Shown one piece after another: positions 24,253 through 35,772 of a stretch of 64,000 nucleotides of DNA (the first letter of the stretch is position 1; every line of letters begins with the position of its first letter). Origin of the DNA: Solirubrobacter ginsenosidimutans (GTDB lineage: Bacteria > Actinomycetota > Thermoleophilia > Solirubrobacterales > Solirubrobacteraceae); contig NZ_JAPDOD010000019.1 in the NCBI RefSeq assembly GCF_027587205.1, positions 1 through 64,000 of the forward strand, written 5' to 3'. Below the pieces are notes generated by a model. It was given only the letters and a program-made list of their open reading frames with translations. It did no database searches and was not told the DNA's origin. Position numbers and translations under genes: made by a program.

Positions 24253-25158
24253 ATGACCATCCTCGCGATGCTCGCGATGGCGTCTGAAGCGGGAGGTACA
24301 CCACGCTGCTTCGGCGCTTCGGCGCGCGCCGAAGGCAAGCCGTGCAACAACCCGGCGCTGCGGCTCTCCGTCACGCCCACGCCCGACGAGGCGCTGCTCG
24401 AGCCCAGCGCGCCCTGCTCGCCCGTGCGCTCGGAAGTCCCACCGTCGCGCTGCCTGTTCGGCGTCGCCAAGGCGAGAGCGACCGCCACCGTCGCGCTCGT
24501 CGGCGACAGCCACGCCGTGCACTGGCGCGCGGCGCTCGAGCACGTCTACCGCGTCCACCGCTGGCGCGGGGTCACGCTGTATCGCTCGCAATGCCCGTTC
24601 ACCGCCGCCCGCACGAGCCTCCCGGGGGAGGACGGCACGGGCTGCGAGCAGTTCAAGACGGACACGCTCGCGTATCTGCGCGCGCACCCCGAGATCAGCA
24701 CGATCTTCGTCTCGGGCAACACCGGCGCGGGTGTCGTCGTGCCCGCCGGGCAGAACCGCTTCGAGGTCAAGACGGCCGGATACATGACGGCGTGGGACGG
24801 GCTGCCGGCGTCGATCCAGCACGTGATCGTCCTGCGCGACCCGCCGCACAACCGCCAGACCACCGCGGCCTGCGTGCAGCGAGCGATCGACCGGCGTAAA
24901 CCCGCCGGGACGACGTGTCAGGTACCGATCACGACCGCGCTCGCGCCCGACCCGGCGCTGGAAGCGGCCAAGCGGATGAGCTCCCCGCGCGTGGAGGCGA
25001 TCGACCTGACGCCTTACATGTGCGACAGCGCCGACTGCTTCCCGGTCATCGGCGGCGCGCTCGTGCACAAGGACGTCGGGCACATCAGCGCGACGTTCTC
25101 CACCACGCTCGGTCCCTATCTGCTCAGCGAGTTGGACGCGCGCATGGCACAGTGGTGA
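24253..25158 (+). CDS. secreted stand-alone SGNH-domain protein
   Basis: This 301-residue protein has a short hydrophobic N-terminus (MTILAMLAMAS), consistent with export. It carries the SGNH pattern of OafA-type acyltransferase C-terminal domains: VALVGDSHAVHW with the nucleophile serine near residue 80, GNTGAG, IVLRDPPH, and the C-terminal DVGHIS supplying Asp and His. Several paired cysteines (CLF, SQCP, GCEQF, TPYMCDSADC) fit an extracytoplasmic protein. It may acetylate or deacetylate a surface glycan. An ATG at 24190 is also in frame but would run into the divergent copper gene; 24253 leaves a 44-base spacer. Confidence 0.7.
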   Translation: MTILAMLAMASEAGGTPRCFGASARAEGKPCNNPALRLSVTPTPDEALLEPSAPCSPVRSEVPPSRCLFGVAKARATATVALVGDSHAVHWRAALEHVYRVHRWRGVTLYRSQCPFTAARTSLPGEDGTGCEQFKTDTLAYLRAHPEISTIFVSGNTGAGVVVPAGQNRFEVKTAGYMTAWDGLPASIQHVIVLRDPPHNRQTTAACVQRAIDRRKPAGTTCQVPITTALAPDPALEAAKRMSSPRVEAIDLTPYMCDSADCFPVIGGALVHKDVGHISATFSTTLGPYLLSELDARMAQW

Positions 25159-25161
25159 CCG

Positions 25162-26214
25162 ATGCACCTCGAAACACTGCTCGCCGAACTGTGCGCCGTT
25201 CCCGCGCCCTCGGGCGCTGAATCCGAGCTCGCCGACCTCCTGCAGGACCGCTGGGGGCCGCGCTGTGCCGAGGTACGCCGCGACAGCATCGGCAACGTCA
25301 TCGCCCGCGTCGGCGGGAGCGGTCCGCGCGTCCTGCTGCAGGCGCACATGGACCAGGTCGGCTACGTCGTGCGCCACATCACCGAGGACGGCTTCCTGCT
25401 GCTGGACACCGCGCAGGGCGATCGTCGCACCGGGCCGGAGCGCCGGCATCCGGTCGGGCAGCCCGTCCGCGTGCTCGCCCGCGACGGCTCCTGGCTCGAC
25501 GGCCTGCTCGCGGCCTCCAGCGGCCACGTGCTGACCGCCAAGCAGCGCGACCAGCACGAATTGAGCTTCAACGACTTCTGGGTCGAGCTGGGGGTGAGCA
25601 GCCGCGACGCGCTGCTCGACGCCGGCGTCCACGTCGGCTCGCCCGCGATCTTCTCCGCGCCGACGCGCCGCGTCGGCGAGCTGCTGATCGGCCCCGCGAT
25701 GGACAACCGCGTCGGACTGGCGCTGATGGACGCGCTGATCGACACCCCCGAGCTCGCGTGCGAGCTGTGGCTGATCGCCACCACGCAGGAGGAGAACGGC
25801 CTGCACGGCGCGCGGGCGCTCGCGCGCGAACAGCGCTTCGAAGCCGCGATCGCGCTGGACGTCGGCCTCGCCGGTGACATCCCCGCGGTCGAGGAGCGCG
25901 AGTACGGCACCAAGCTCGGCGCCGGCCCGATCGTCGTCCACCGCGACACCGGGTACATCTACGACCGCACGCTCTCCCAGTACCTGATCACGCTGGCGCG
26001 CGCCAACGGGCTCCCGGTGCAGGACGGGCTGTTCGCGGGCTACGGCTCGGACGGGCTGGCACTGGCCGAGTCCGGCTCGCCGACGTCGCTGGTGACCGTC
26101 GCGACCCGCTACACCCACACGGCCTTCGAGACGATCCATCCCGCCGATCTCGAGAGCACGGCCGCGCTGCTGCGGCTGCTGGTCACCAACCCGCTCCCGG
26201 CTCGCCGCACATGA
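25162..26214 (+). CDS. M42 family metallopeptidase
   Basis: This is a dinuclear-metal aminopeptidase of the M42 (glutamyl aminopeptidase/endoglucanase-like) family, 350 residues. Visible metal ligands and catalytic residues are His in LQAHMDQVGYV, the bridging Asp in IGPAMDNRVG, Glu-Glu in TTQEENGLHGA, Asp in ALDVGLAGD and the final His in TRYTHT. It starts 4 bases after the SGNH gene, and its stop overlaps rpiA (ATGA), so the three are probably one transcript although their functions are not evidently related. Confidence 0.88.
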   Translation: MHLETLLAELCAVPAPSGAESELADLLQDRWGPRCAEVRRDSIGNVIARVGGSGPRVLLQAHMDQVGYVVRHITEDGFLLLDTAQGDRRTGPERRHPVGQPVRVLARDGSWLDGLLAASSGHVLTAKQRDQHELSFNDFWVELGVSSRDALLDAGVHVGSPAIFSAPTRRVGELLIGPAMDNRVGLALMDALIDTPELACELWLIATTQEENGLHGARALAREQRFEAAIALDVGLAGDIPAVEEREYGTKLGAGPIVVHRDTGYIYDRTLSQYLITLARANGLPVQDGLFAGYGSDGLALAESGSPTSLVTVATRYTHTAFETIHPADLESTAALLRLLVTNPLPARRT

Positions 26215-26858
26215 GCGTCGAGGCGGACAAGCGCGCCGCCGCCGAGTTCGCCGCGCAGTTGGTCGAGGACGGGATGCGGGTCGGCCTGGGGACGGGCTCG
26301 ACCGTCGCGCCGCTGCTCCCTGCGCTCGCCGCGCGCGGGCTGACGTTGCGCTGCGTCTCGACCTCACCCGCCACGGAAGCGCTCGCGCGGCAGGTGGGCC
26401 TCGCCGTCGAGCCCTTCGACGAGTTCACCGATCTCGACATCGCGATCGACGGCGCCGACCAGATCGGCCCCGGGCCGTGGCTGGTCAAGGGCGGCGGGCG
26501 GGCGCACACGCGCGAGAAGATCGTCGCCGCCGCGGCCGCTCGCTTCGTGGTGATCGCGTCGGGCGAGAAGGTCGTCGAGCGCATCCACGAGCCCGTGCCG
26601 GTGGAGCTTTTGGCCTACGGGGCGAGCGCGACGCTGCGGCGCCTGCGCAACGTCGTCCTACGCCCGGGTCCGCTGAGCCCCGACAACGGCGTGATCGCCG
26701 ATTGGACCGGCGCGGTCGAGGACCCCGCCACGCTGGCGGCGCTGCTCGACGCCGAGCCGGGAGTGGTCGCTCACGGGCTCTTCGGCCCGGAGCTGATCAC
26801 CGACATCGTCGTGTCGACCGCCGGGGCGGTCGATCACCGCGTCATCGCCGGCCGGTGA
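26211..26858 (+). CDS. rpiA: ribose-5-phosphate isomerase A
   Basis: RpiA interconverts ribose 5-phosphate and ribulose 5-phosphate. It has the phosphate loop GLGTGSTVAPLL, IDGADQI (usually DGADE; both aspartates kept), the lysine and glutamate of KGGGRAHTREKI, and SPDNGVIADW. It is 215 residues, normal length. The ATG overlaps the peptidase stop. The 3' end overlaps a minus-strand small membrane-protein gene by 17 bases. Confidence 0.9.
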   Translation: MSVEADKRAAAEFAAQLVEDGMRVGLGTGSTVAPLLPALAARGLTLRCVSTSPATEALARQVGLAVEPFDEFTDLDIAIDGADQIGPGPWLVKGGGRAHTREKIVAAAAARFVVIASGEKVVERIHEPVPVELLAYGASATLRRLRNVVLRPGPLSPDNGVIADWTGAVEDPATLAALLDAEPGVVAHGLFGPELITDIVVSTAGAVDHRVIAGR

Positions 26859-26964
26859 AGAAGAGCACGAGCGCGACGATCGCCAGCGCGAAGATGATCG
26901 GGTGGATGATCACGCCGCCGGCGATGGCGATGATCAGCAGGATGATGGCGAGGATCAGAAGCAT
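26842..26964 (-). CDS. 40-residue membrane protein
   Basis: On the minus strand an ATG at 26964 opens a 40-codon frame. It reads as two hydrophobic stretches (MLLILAILLIIAIAGGVIIH and FALAIVALVLFFTG) with a His-Pro between them and an Arg-Arg end. GAGG lies 4-7 bases upstream of the start. Such tiny hydrophobic proteins are common in actinobacteria and are often missed. The frame runs 17 bases into the rpiA 3' end. The function is unknown. Confidence 0.6.
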   Translation of the reverse strand: MLLILAIILLIIAIAGGVIIHPIIFALAIVALVLFFTGRR

Positions 26965-27442
26965 GACCTCGCCCTACCCACGACGCCGTTCGCTCAGGCA
27001 GACGTCCTCATCTTCACGCCCGAATGTGTCTTAGGGACTGAAAGTCAACTGCGCCGAGTGGGGGAGGGGGGAGTGGCGCGCCCTTCGGGTCTGCCACGCC
27101 GCCGTCCGCTGCGCGGCTCGGCTCTGTTGGCTCGAATTGCCGCGCCGGGATACCGACAGTTACGGGCCACGGAGACGGAAAGCGTGCCCCGCACACGCCT
27201 TGTCCCGGTCGCCGTGGTCGACCGTGCGCGTTTGCCGGTCCGATCTCGATTTTCGATCAGGTTCGCACTGTTCGATGTGGCGCATTAATGGGGGTGCGGA
27301 ACTAGAGCTGCCCGACGGGCAGCTCTCGTTACACACCCCCTCGCCGCCGGTGGAGCGGCGAGCGTGAGAACGCCCTTTCTGTCCCCCCTCCCCACCCGGC
27401 GCCGTTGACGTTCGGCCCTCGAGAGGACCGCTGAGCATTTCC
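26965..27442. other. 478-base noncoding stretch
   Basis: No credible gene is present between the 40-residue membrane-protein gene and alkA. The stretch has an AT-richer patch at 27240-27300, two strong hairpins (27290-27340 and 27341-27361), and no tRNA or rRNA signature. It contains the 3' side of alkA, so part of it probably serves transcription termination; the rest is unexplained. Confidence 0.6.
27290..27361. terminator. large hairpin pair, possible terminator of alkA
   Basis: Positions 27290-27340 form a long imperfect palindrome: outer GGGGGTG/CACCCCC, inner AGAGCTGCCC-GAC-GGGCAGCTCT (10-base perfect stem, 27304-27326). A second stem, TCGCCGC/GCGGCGA with a 7-base loop, follows immediately (27341-27361). 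There is no T-run on either side, so intrinsic termination is uncertain. Its place about 80 bases beyond the alkA stop is compatible with a terminator or an RNA 3'-end stabiliser. Confidence 0.5.
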
Positions 27443-28624
27443 CTACGCGGCGAGCGCGAACGTGTCGCTGTCGTCGAGGCTGCGCCAGAGCGCGGCGATC
27501 GCGTAGGAGCTGTAGGGCCGCCACGTTTCCGGCTCAGCGGTGCCGCCGGCACGGGATAGCGCCCGTGCGAGGCGATCGCAGTCCTCGAGGTACGCGTCGG
27601 GATCGCCGAGGGCGCGCATCGCGATGTAGTTGGCGATCCAGGGGCCGATGCCGGGAATCGCGAGCAGCGCTCGCACCTCGTCGTCCACCGCCGAGCCGGC
27701 GTCGAGATACAGGCCCTGGCGCGCGAGGTCGCGGATGGCGTGCGCGCGGCGGGCGTCGACGCCGAACGTCGCCGGGTCCGCCTCGGCCAGCGCGCTCGGC
27801 GTGGGGAAGCGGTGGGTGACGGTGGGCGTGGGATCCTGCAGTGGGGCGCCGTAGCGACGGACCAGCCGCGCGGTGCTGGTGCGGGCGAACTCGTACTCGT
27901 TCTCGCGCCGGATGATCGTCCGCACGGCGAGCTCGAAGCCGTCGACCGCACCCGCGATCCGGATGCCGGGCGCGCGCCGGACGAGGTCGCCGACGACGGG
28001 CAGGCGGGCGAGGTGGGTGTGGATCGCCTGCGGGTCGGCGTCGAGGTCGAAGAGCCGGCGGCAGCGGGCGACGGCGGCGCTGAGGTCCCGGAGGTCGTCG
28101 AGCTTGAGCTCGCAGATCAGCGCGTCGCGCTTGGGGGTGAGCGTGACGAGGCCGCCGCCGTTCTCGAGCGCGACCGCCCGCGTGTACGCGCCGCGCTGGA
28201 CGTGCTCGAGGCCGGGCACCTCGTGGCGGGCGAGGAAGCGCACGACGGCCGCGCCGTCGAACGGGGCCTTCGCCGGCAGGCGCAGGCGGATGCCGGTCGC
28301 GGGGCGCGGCCCGGTGCGCAGGGCTGCGGGCGTGGTGCCGTAGATCCGGCGCATCGTGTCGTTGAACTGGCGGACCGAGCCGAAGCCCGCCGCCAGGGCG
28401 ATCTCGCCCAGCGTGAGGTCGGCGGAGTCGATCAGTAACCGGGCGGATTGGGCGCGCTGCGCGCGGGCGAGCGCGATCGCACCGGCGCCCAGCTCGGCGA
28501 CGAGGATCCGGTGCAGCTGGCGCTCGCTGTAGCCGAGGCGGCGTGCGAGGCCCGGCACGCCGGCACGGTCGACGAGGCCGTCGGCGATCAGGGCCAGTGC
28601 GCGGCGCGCGACGTCGGCGTGCAT
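27443..28624 (-). CDS. AlkA-type DNA-3-methyladenine glycosylase with AraC HTH
   Basis: A 393-residue protein begins with an AraC-type helix-turn-helix domain (about 1-85: SERQLHRILVAELG, TLGEIALAAGFGSVRQFNDTMRRIYGTTPAALR). It continues into an AlkA N-domain and a helix-hairpin-helix glycosylase domain with the motif IPGIGPWIANYIAMRALGDP and the downstream acidic residue region (AYLEDCDRL). It excises alkylated bases. Related Ada-AlkA proteins begin with a Cys-rich methyl-phosphotriester sensor of about 80 residues; that part is absent and I see no trace upstream. How the HTH is controlled is therefore unclear. The ATG at 28624 lies 2 bases from the stop of the radical SAM gene. Confidence 0.88.
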   Translation of the reverse strand: MHADVARRALALIADGLVDRAGVPGLARRLGYSERQLHRILVAELGAGAIALARAQRAQSARLLIDSADLTLGEIALAAGFGSVRQFNDTMRRIYGTTPAALRTGPRPATGIRLRLPAKAPFDGAAVVRFLARHEVPGLEHVQRGAYTRAVALENGGGLVTLTPKRDALICELKLDDLRDLSAAVARCRRLFDLDADPQAIHTHLARLPVVGDLVRRAPGIRIAGAVDGFELAVRTIIRRENEYEFARTSTARLVRRYGAPLQDPTPTVTHRFPTPSALAEADPATFGVDARRAHAIRDLARQGLYLDAGSAVDDEVRALLAIPGIGPWIANYIAMRALGDPDAYLEDCDRLARALSRAGGTAEPETWRPYSSYAIAALWRSLDDSDTFALAA

Positions 28625-28626
28625 CC

Positions 28627-29628
28627 TCAGAACAGTGGCAGCTGGGGCGGCGCGGCAGAAGGGGCCGCTTCGGCCTCGAAACGCTCGCGGATCCGCGTCT
28701 CCCACGTCCGGCCGCGCGGCTTGACGAGCTCCAGCAGCCGCCGCTGCTCGTCGCGCCGCATCTCCGACCCGGTGCCGTACAGCGCGTCGTAGCGCTCGAC
28801 CAGCTCGGGTCGTGTGGCGCGCAGCCACCGCAGGAAGACGTCCTTGGTGCTCCCGCGCAGGTGCAGCGGGAGCGCGTCGATGCTCTCCGCGCCCGCGGCG
28901 AGCGCCGCGCCGACGATCTCGTCGATCTGCTCCGGCGAGTCATTGATGCCGGGCATGAGCGGCGCGATCACGACACCCACGTCGAGCCCCGCCTCGGCGA
29001 GTTGCGTGAGCGCGTTCAGCCGCGCCCGCGGGCTCGGCGTGCGCGGCTCGGACTCCCGCCACGCGCGCTCGTCGATCGTCGGCACCGAGAGGTACGCGGT
29101 GAACTGCGTGCGCTCGGCGATCTGGAGCATCAGATCGATGTCGCGGGTCAGCAGCGGGGACTTGGTGAGGACGCTGCAAGGGTTGGCGTGGTCGCGCAGC
29201 GCTTGCCAGATCCCGCGCATCAGCTCGTAGCGGCCCTCGACCCACTGGTACGGATCGGTGTTGGTGCCGAGCGCGACGTGCTCACGCTTCCACGACGGCC
29301 GCGACAGCTCCGCCCGGAGCACCTCCGGCACGTTGACCTTGACGACGATCTCGCGCTCGAAGTCCGCCCCCGCGTCGAACCCGAGGAACTCGTGGGTGGG
29401 GCGGGCGAAGCAGTACGCGCAGGCGTGGGTGCAGCCGCGATACGGGTTGATCGTCCAGCCCCACGGCATCCTCGCCGGCACCTTGTTCAGCGCCGACTTG
29501 GCATGCACCTCGTAGAAGCGGGTGTGCAGCGCCTCGGGCGCGTCGAGCGTGCGCACCACCGCCGCATCGCGGTAGCCGGGCAGCCGCCGCTCGGCTTCCT
29601 CACTCGTCGTCTGGGCACTCCACCGCAT
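28627..29628 (-). CDS. Rv2578c family radical SAM protein
   Basis: This 333-residue protein has the cluster motif CTHACAYCFARPTHEFL (Cys-x3-Cys-x2-Cys) preceded by INPYRGCTHA. It continues with ALGTNTDPYQWVE, VLTKSPLLTRDIDLM, VIAPLMPGINDSPEQ and RGSTKDVFLRWL, matching the SplB-like radical SAM family known as Rv2578c in mycobacteria. The reaction is unknown; a link to DNA repair is suggested only by the adjacent alkA, with which it is co-oriented and tightly spaced. It directly follows the stop of the PEP-mutase family gene. Confidence 0.88.
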   Translation of the reverse strand: MRWSAQTTSEEAERRLPGYRDAAVVRTLDAPEALHTRFYEVHAKSALNKVPARMPWGWTINPYRGCTHACAYCFARPTHEFLGFDAGADFEREIVVKVNVPEVLRAELSRPSWKREHVALGTNTDPYQWVEGRYELMRGIWQALRDHANPCSVLTKSPLLTRDIDLMLQIAERTQFTAYLSVPTIDERAWRESEPRTPSPRARLNALTQLAEAGLDVGVVIAPLMPGINDSPEQIDEIVGAALAAGAESIDALPLHLRGSTKDVFLRWLRATRPELVERYDALYGTGSEMRRDEQRRLLELVKPRGRTWETRIRERFEAEAAPSAAPPQLPLF

Positions 29629-30363
29629 CTACTGAGCGAACAACGCGTCGTAGCGCCCAACCGTGAGGAGCTCGGTGGTGATCCGCTCGACCAGCCGCAG
29701 ACACGCGTCGTACGGCGCGTTGCCGACGCTCACCCGCCGCACGCCGAGCGCCTCCAGCTCGGCGACGGGCGGCGTGCCCGCACCCGCGTAGGCGTTCAGC
29801 GGCCCGTCGAGCCCGGCGACGACGGCCGCGAAGTCGCTGATTCCGGGCGCGAACACGCAGTCCGCGCCGGCCGCGAGGTAGGCGTTCCCGCGCGCGACCG
29901 CGAGCGCATTCGGATCGCCGTCGGCCAGCCACGTGTCAACCCGCGCGTTGATGACCAGCGACGTGCCCGCGACCGCGCGGATCGCGGCGATGTTCGCGCA
30001 CGCCTCCTCGACGCTGAGCAGTCCGCTCCCGCCATACCGCGCGTCTTCGAGGTTGAGCCCGATCACGCCGAGCCCCAGCAACCGCTCGGCGGTGCCCGCG
30101 GCGTCGCCGTACCCGGCCTCGATGTCGGCCGTCACCCCGACGTCGACCGCATCCACGATCCGCTTGATCGCGGCCAGCATCTCGTCGCGCCCGATCCGCT
30201 CACCGTCGGCGTACCCGAGCCCGTTCGCGATCCCCGCGCTGCTCGTCCCGATGGCGACCGGCCGACGGCGCGCGATCACCTTCGCGCTCCCGGCGTCGAA
30301 CGCGTTCGGGATCACGACGATCGGCCCGGACCGGTGCCGGGCGGCGAACTCCTCTGCCTTCAT
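29629..30363 (-). CDS. isocitrate lyase/PEP mutase family protein
   Basis: This 244-residue TIM-barrel protein of the PEP mutase/isocitrate lyase superfamily has NAFDAGSAKVIARR, GTSSAGIANGLGY, VTADIEAGYGD (metal-binding Asp/Glu), GLNLEDARYG and INARVDTWL. It lacks the KKCGH-type loop cysteine of true isocitrate or methylisocitrate lyases, so it belongs to the broad carboxyvinyl-carboxyphosphonate-like group of unknown substrate. It is the first gene of a three-gene minus-strand set with the radical SAM protein and AlkA, divergent from the SDR. Confidence 0.82.
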   Translation of the reverse strand: MKAEEFAARHRSGPIVVIPNAFDAGSAKVIARRRPVAIGTSSAGIANGLGYADGERIGRDEMLAAIKRIVDAVDVGVTADIEAGYGDAAGTAERLLGLGVIGLNLEDARYGGSGLLSVEEACANIAAIRAVAGTSLVINARVDTWLADGDPNALAVARGNAYLAAGADCVFAPGISDFAAVVAGLDGPLNAYAGAGTPPVAELEALGVRRVSVGNAPYDACLRLVERITTELLTVGRYDALFAQ

Positions 30364-30436
30364 GCCTCAAGCGTTGCGCGCCGCGCGCCCGCTGTCTGGC
30401 GGTTTTCGGTCATCGTGCAGTAGGTTTCCGCGTCCC

Positions 30437-31163
30437 TTGAGGACCGCACTGATCACCGGCGCCGGAACCGGCATCGGCGCGAGCACCGCGCTCGCGCTCG
30501 CCGCCGACGGCATGAAGGTCGCGCTCGTCGGTCGCCGCGCTGAACCGCTGCAAGAGGTCGCGGCACAGATCGGCGAGCACGCCGTCGTCGTCACCGGCGA
30601 CATCGCCACCGACGCGTCCCGCATCGTCGAGGAGGCGGTGGCGGCGCTCGGAGACACGCTGCACGTCGTGGTCAACAACGCCGGCTCGATCCGCCGCAAC
30701 GTGCGCCTGCACGAGATCGAGATCGAGACGTGGCACCAGCAGATCGCGGTGAATCTCACCGGTCATTTTCTGATCCTGCACGCCGCGCTCCCGCACCTGC
30801 TCGCCAGCGAGGGCGACCGCTCGATCGTCAACGTCGGCTCGACGCTCGCGCACAAGGTCGTGCCCGGGATCGCGGCCTACGCGGCGGCGAAGGGCGGGCT
30901 CGTCTCGCTCACCCGCGCGCTCGCCGTCGAGTACGGGCCCGACGGCATCCGCGCCAACGCGGTGATGCCCGCCGTCGTCAAGACGGCCCTGGCCCACCAC
31001 GAGCGCCCGGACTTCCACGAACGCCAGGACGACATGGCCCGCGCCTACCCGCTCAAGCGCCTCGGCGAGGCCGAAGACGTGGCCGCCGCCATCGCCTGGC
31101 TCGCGTCCGAGCGCGCAGGCTGGATCACCGGCACGATCACCGAGATCGACGGCGGGTTCAGCG

Positions 31164-31171
<8 letters not shown>
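30437..31171 (+). CDS. short-chain dehydrogenase/reductase
   Basis: This classical SDR of 244 residues has the cofactor loop TGAGTGIGAS at the N-terminus, VVNNAGSIRRN, the Ser in IVNVGSTLA, the YxxxK pair in AAYAAAKGG (Tyr and Lys present), and ITGTITEIDGGFSVT at the end. The aspartate/arginine pattern after the second strand (LVGRRAE) suggests NADP(H). The TTG at 30437 is the only start that gives the usual short N-terminus before ALITGAG. It is divergent from the PEP mutase gene with a 73-base spacer. The substrate is unknown. Confidence 0.88.
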
Positions 31172-34211
<3,040 letters not shown>

Positions 34212-34214
34212 CGC

Positions 34215-34340
34215 CTACCCCAGCATGGCCTCGACGACGATCACGGCCGCGACCACCAGGACGATCGCGAGCTGCCACCAGAACAACCGGCGCTCGAAGC
34301 GCTCGTCGGCCTCGAGATCACGCTCGAAGCCATCGCTCAT
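34215..34340 (-). CDS. 41-residue single-pass membrane protein
   Basis: This small frame starts with ATG at 34340 overlapping the glycosyltransferase stop (ATGA) and ends 3 bases before the kinase start. It has an acidic, charged N-terminal half (MSDGFERDLEADERFERR) followed by one transmembrane segment (LFWWQLAIVLVVAAVIVVEA). The tight coupling on both sides argues that it is a real gene. It could be an accessory subunit of the processive glycosyltransferase or of the kinase; its function is unknown. Confidence 0.75.
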   Translation of the reverse strand: MSDGFERDLEADERFERRLFWWQLAIVLVVAAVIVVEAMLG

Positions 34341-35770
34341 GCGAGGTTCCCGACGCTGCCGCTCTTCTCGGTCTTCTCCCACACGAGATCCGCCCGCCGC
34401 AGCTCGGCGAAGTACGCGGCCGCGGTGATCGCGCACAGGAGCGGGCCGTAGCCGACGACGTACAGCAGCGGCCGGGCGAGCCACCCGCCGTGCGCGGCGG
34501 ACTCGAGGCGGCGCACCAGGTAGGCGGCGAGCATCGAGGCCGAGAGCCAGATGTAGGCGAGCAGCAACCCCACTTCAGGGAGAGCGTCGGCCAGCGGCGT
34601 CACCACCGCGATGGTGATGATCGCGAGGCTGACCAGGCCGGGAAACGTCACGGCCTCCCGCCAGCTCGCGCGGGCCGCCTTTCCGTCCTGGGCGAAGCTC
34701 GACAGCGTCACGAACAGGTACGTCATGAGGATCAGCGCCCAGAAGGAACGGAAGACGTCGAACGCCAGATCGCGGTGCAGCGCGTAGAGCGTGACGAGCG
34801 AAACCGACGAGAGCAGCATCAGCGCCGGCATCAGGAAGATCGGGAACCAGATCAGCGCGAAGCTCACCCCGCCCAATCGCCCCTTGGAGCGCCGCAGCCA
34901 GACGTGCCGGTAGCGCCACGTGACCTGCACGTTGCCGCGTCCCCAGCGCACCCGCTGCTTCCACAGCCCGGCGATGTCGTGCGGCTCCTCCGCCCACACG
35001 ATCGCGTGCGGATCGAACACGACCCGCTGCCCGGCGAGCTGCACATTGAACGTCGTGAACGTGTCCTCGGCGAGCGACGAGGTGTCGATCTCCCCGCCGA
35101 TCGCCTCCAGGCTCTCGCGCCGCAGCAGCTGCGCGCCACCCGCCAGGCACGCCTGCGCCCCGAGCACGTTCTGGGCGCGGCGCGCTCCGGCCTGCGCGGC
35201 GACGTACTCGTAGGAGATGAAGCGATTCATGTAGTTGGCCGGCCGGCTGCCTTCCTTGATGTAGCCGGTGACCGCGCCGACGCTCGGGTCGCCGAAATGG
35301 CGCACCATCCGGCGCAGCGAGCGGGCGGTGAAGATCACGTCCGCGTCGATGATCAGCGCCGCCTCGTACCAGCCATCGGCGCGGATCACGCGCAGCCCGT
35401 GATTGAGCGTGTGCGCCTTGCCCTCGCCGCCGACGTCGCGCCGCAGATGGAACACGCGGCCCGGGTACTCCGCCGCCTTGCCGAGCACGACGTCCGGGGT
35501 CGCATCGGTGCTGGCGTCATCGACGACGTACACGCGCAGCCGCTCGGGCGGGTAATCGAGGGAGAGCAGCGTGTCGAGCGTGCGGCCGATCACCGCCGCC
35601 TCGTTCCAGGCCGGCACGACTACCGCGACGTTCGGCTCGCGCTCGAGCGTGCCCTCCGCGCGGCGCCGGAAGCGGTGCAGGCCGGACAGGATGAACTGGT
35701 AACAGCCCGAGAGGAGCGGCAGCGCCCCGGCGAGCACGAAACCGGTCAGGAGCCATTCGAGCGCGTCCAT
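34337..35770 (-). CDS. processive GT2 glycosyltransferase (PgaC/NodC-like)
   Basis: This 477-residue membrane glycosyltransferase has one N-terminal helix, then a GT-A domain with VVPAWNEAAVIG, VVDDASTDATPD, IIDADVIF (DxD), SLAEDTFTTFN (catalytic D) and QRVRWGRGN (QxxRW). These are the marks of processive synthases such as poly-N-acetylglucosamine synthase. Four or five C-terminal transmembrane helices follow. I infer that it polymerises and exports a surface polysaccharide. It starts 2 bases after the PHP gene stop and overlaps the 41-residue gene. Confidence 0.9.
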   Translation of the reverse strand: MDALEWLLTGFVLAGALPLLSGCYQFILSGLHRFRRRAEGTLEREPNVAVVVPAWNEAAVIGRTLDTLLSLDYPPERLRVYVVDDASTDATPDVVLGKAAEYPGRVFHLRRDVGGEGKAHTLNHGLRVIRADGWYEAALIIDADVIFTARSLRRMVRHFGDPSVGAVTGYIKEGSRPANYMNRFISYEYVAAQAGARRAQNVLGAQACLAGGAQLLRRESLEAIGGEIDTSSLAEDTFTTFNVQLAGQRVVFDPHAIVWAEEPHDIAGLWKQRVRWGRGNVQVTWRYRHVWLRRSKGRLGGVSFALIWFPIFLMPALMLLSSVSLVTLYALHRDLAFDVFRSFWALILMTYLFVTLSSFAQDGKAARASWREAVTFPGLVSLAIITIAVVTPLADALPEVGLLLAYIWLSASMLAAYLVRRLESAAHGGWLARPLLYVVGYGPLLCAITAAAYFAELRRADLVWEKTEKSGSVGNLA

Positions 35771-35772
35771 GG

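Noticed and set aside
27290..27340. SRP RNA, 6S RNA or tRNA-like identity for the hairpin
   Set aside because: No conserved SRP tetraloop motif, 6S bulge architecture or tRNA T-loop sequence could be matched.
28543..30423. Plus-strand frame of 626 codons across the radical SAM and PEP-mutase genes
   Set aside because: It runs antisense through two well-supported genes and has no family features.
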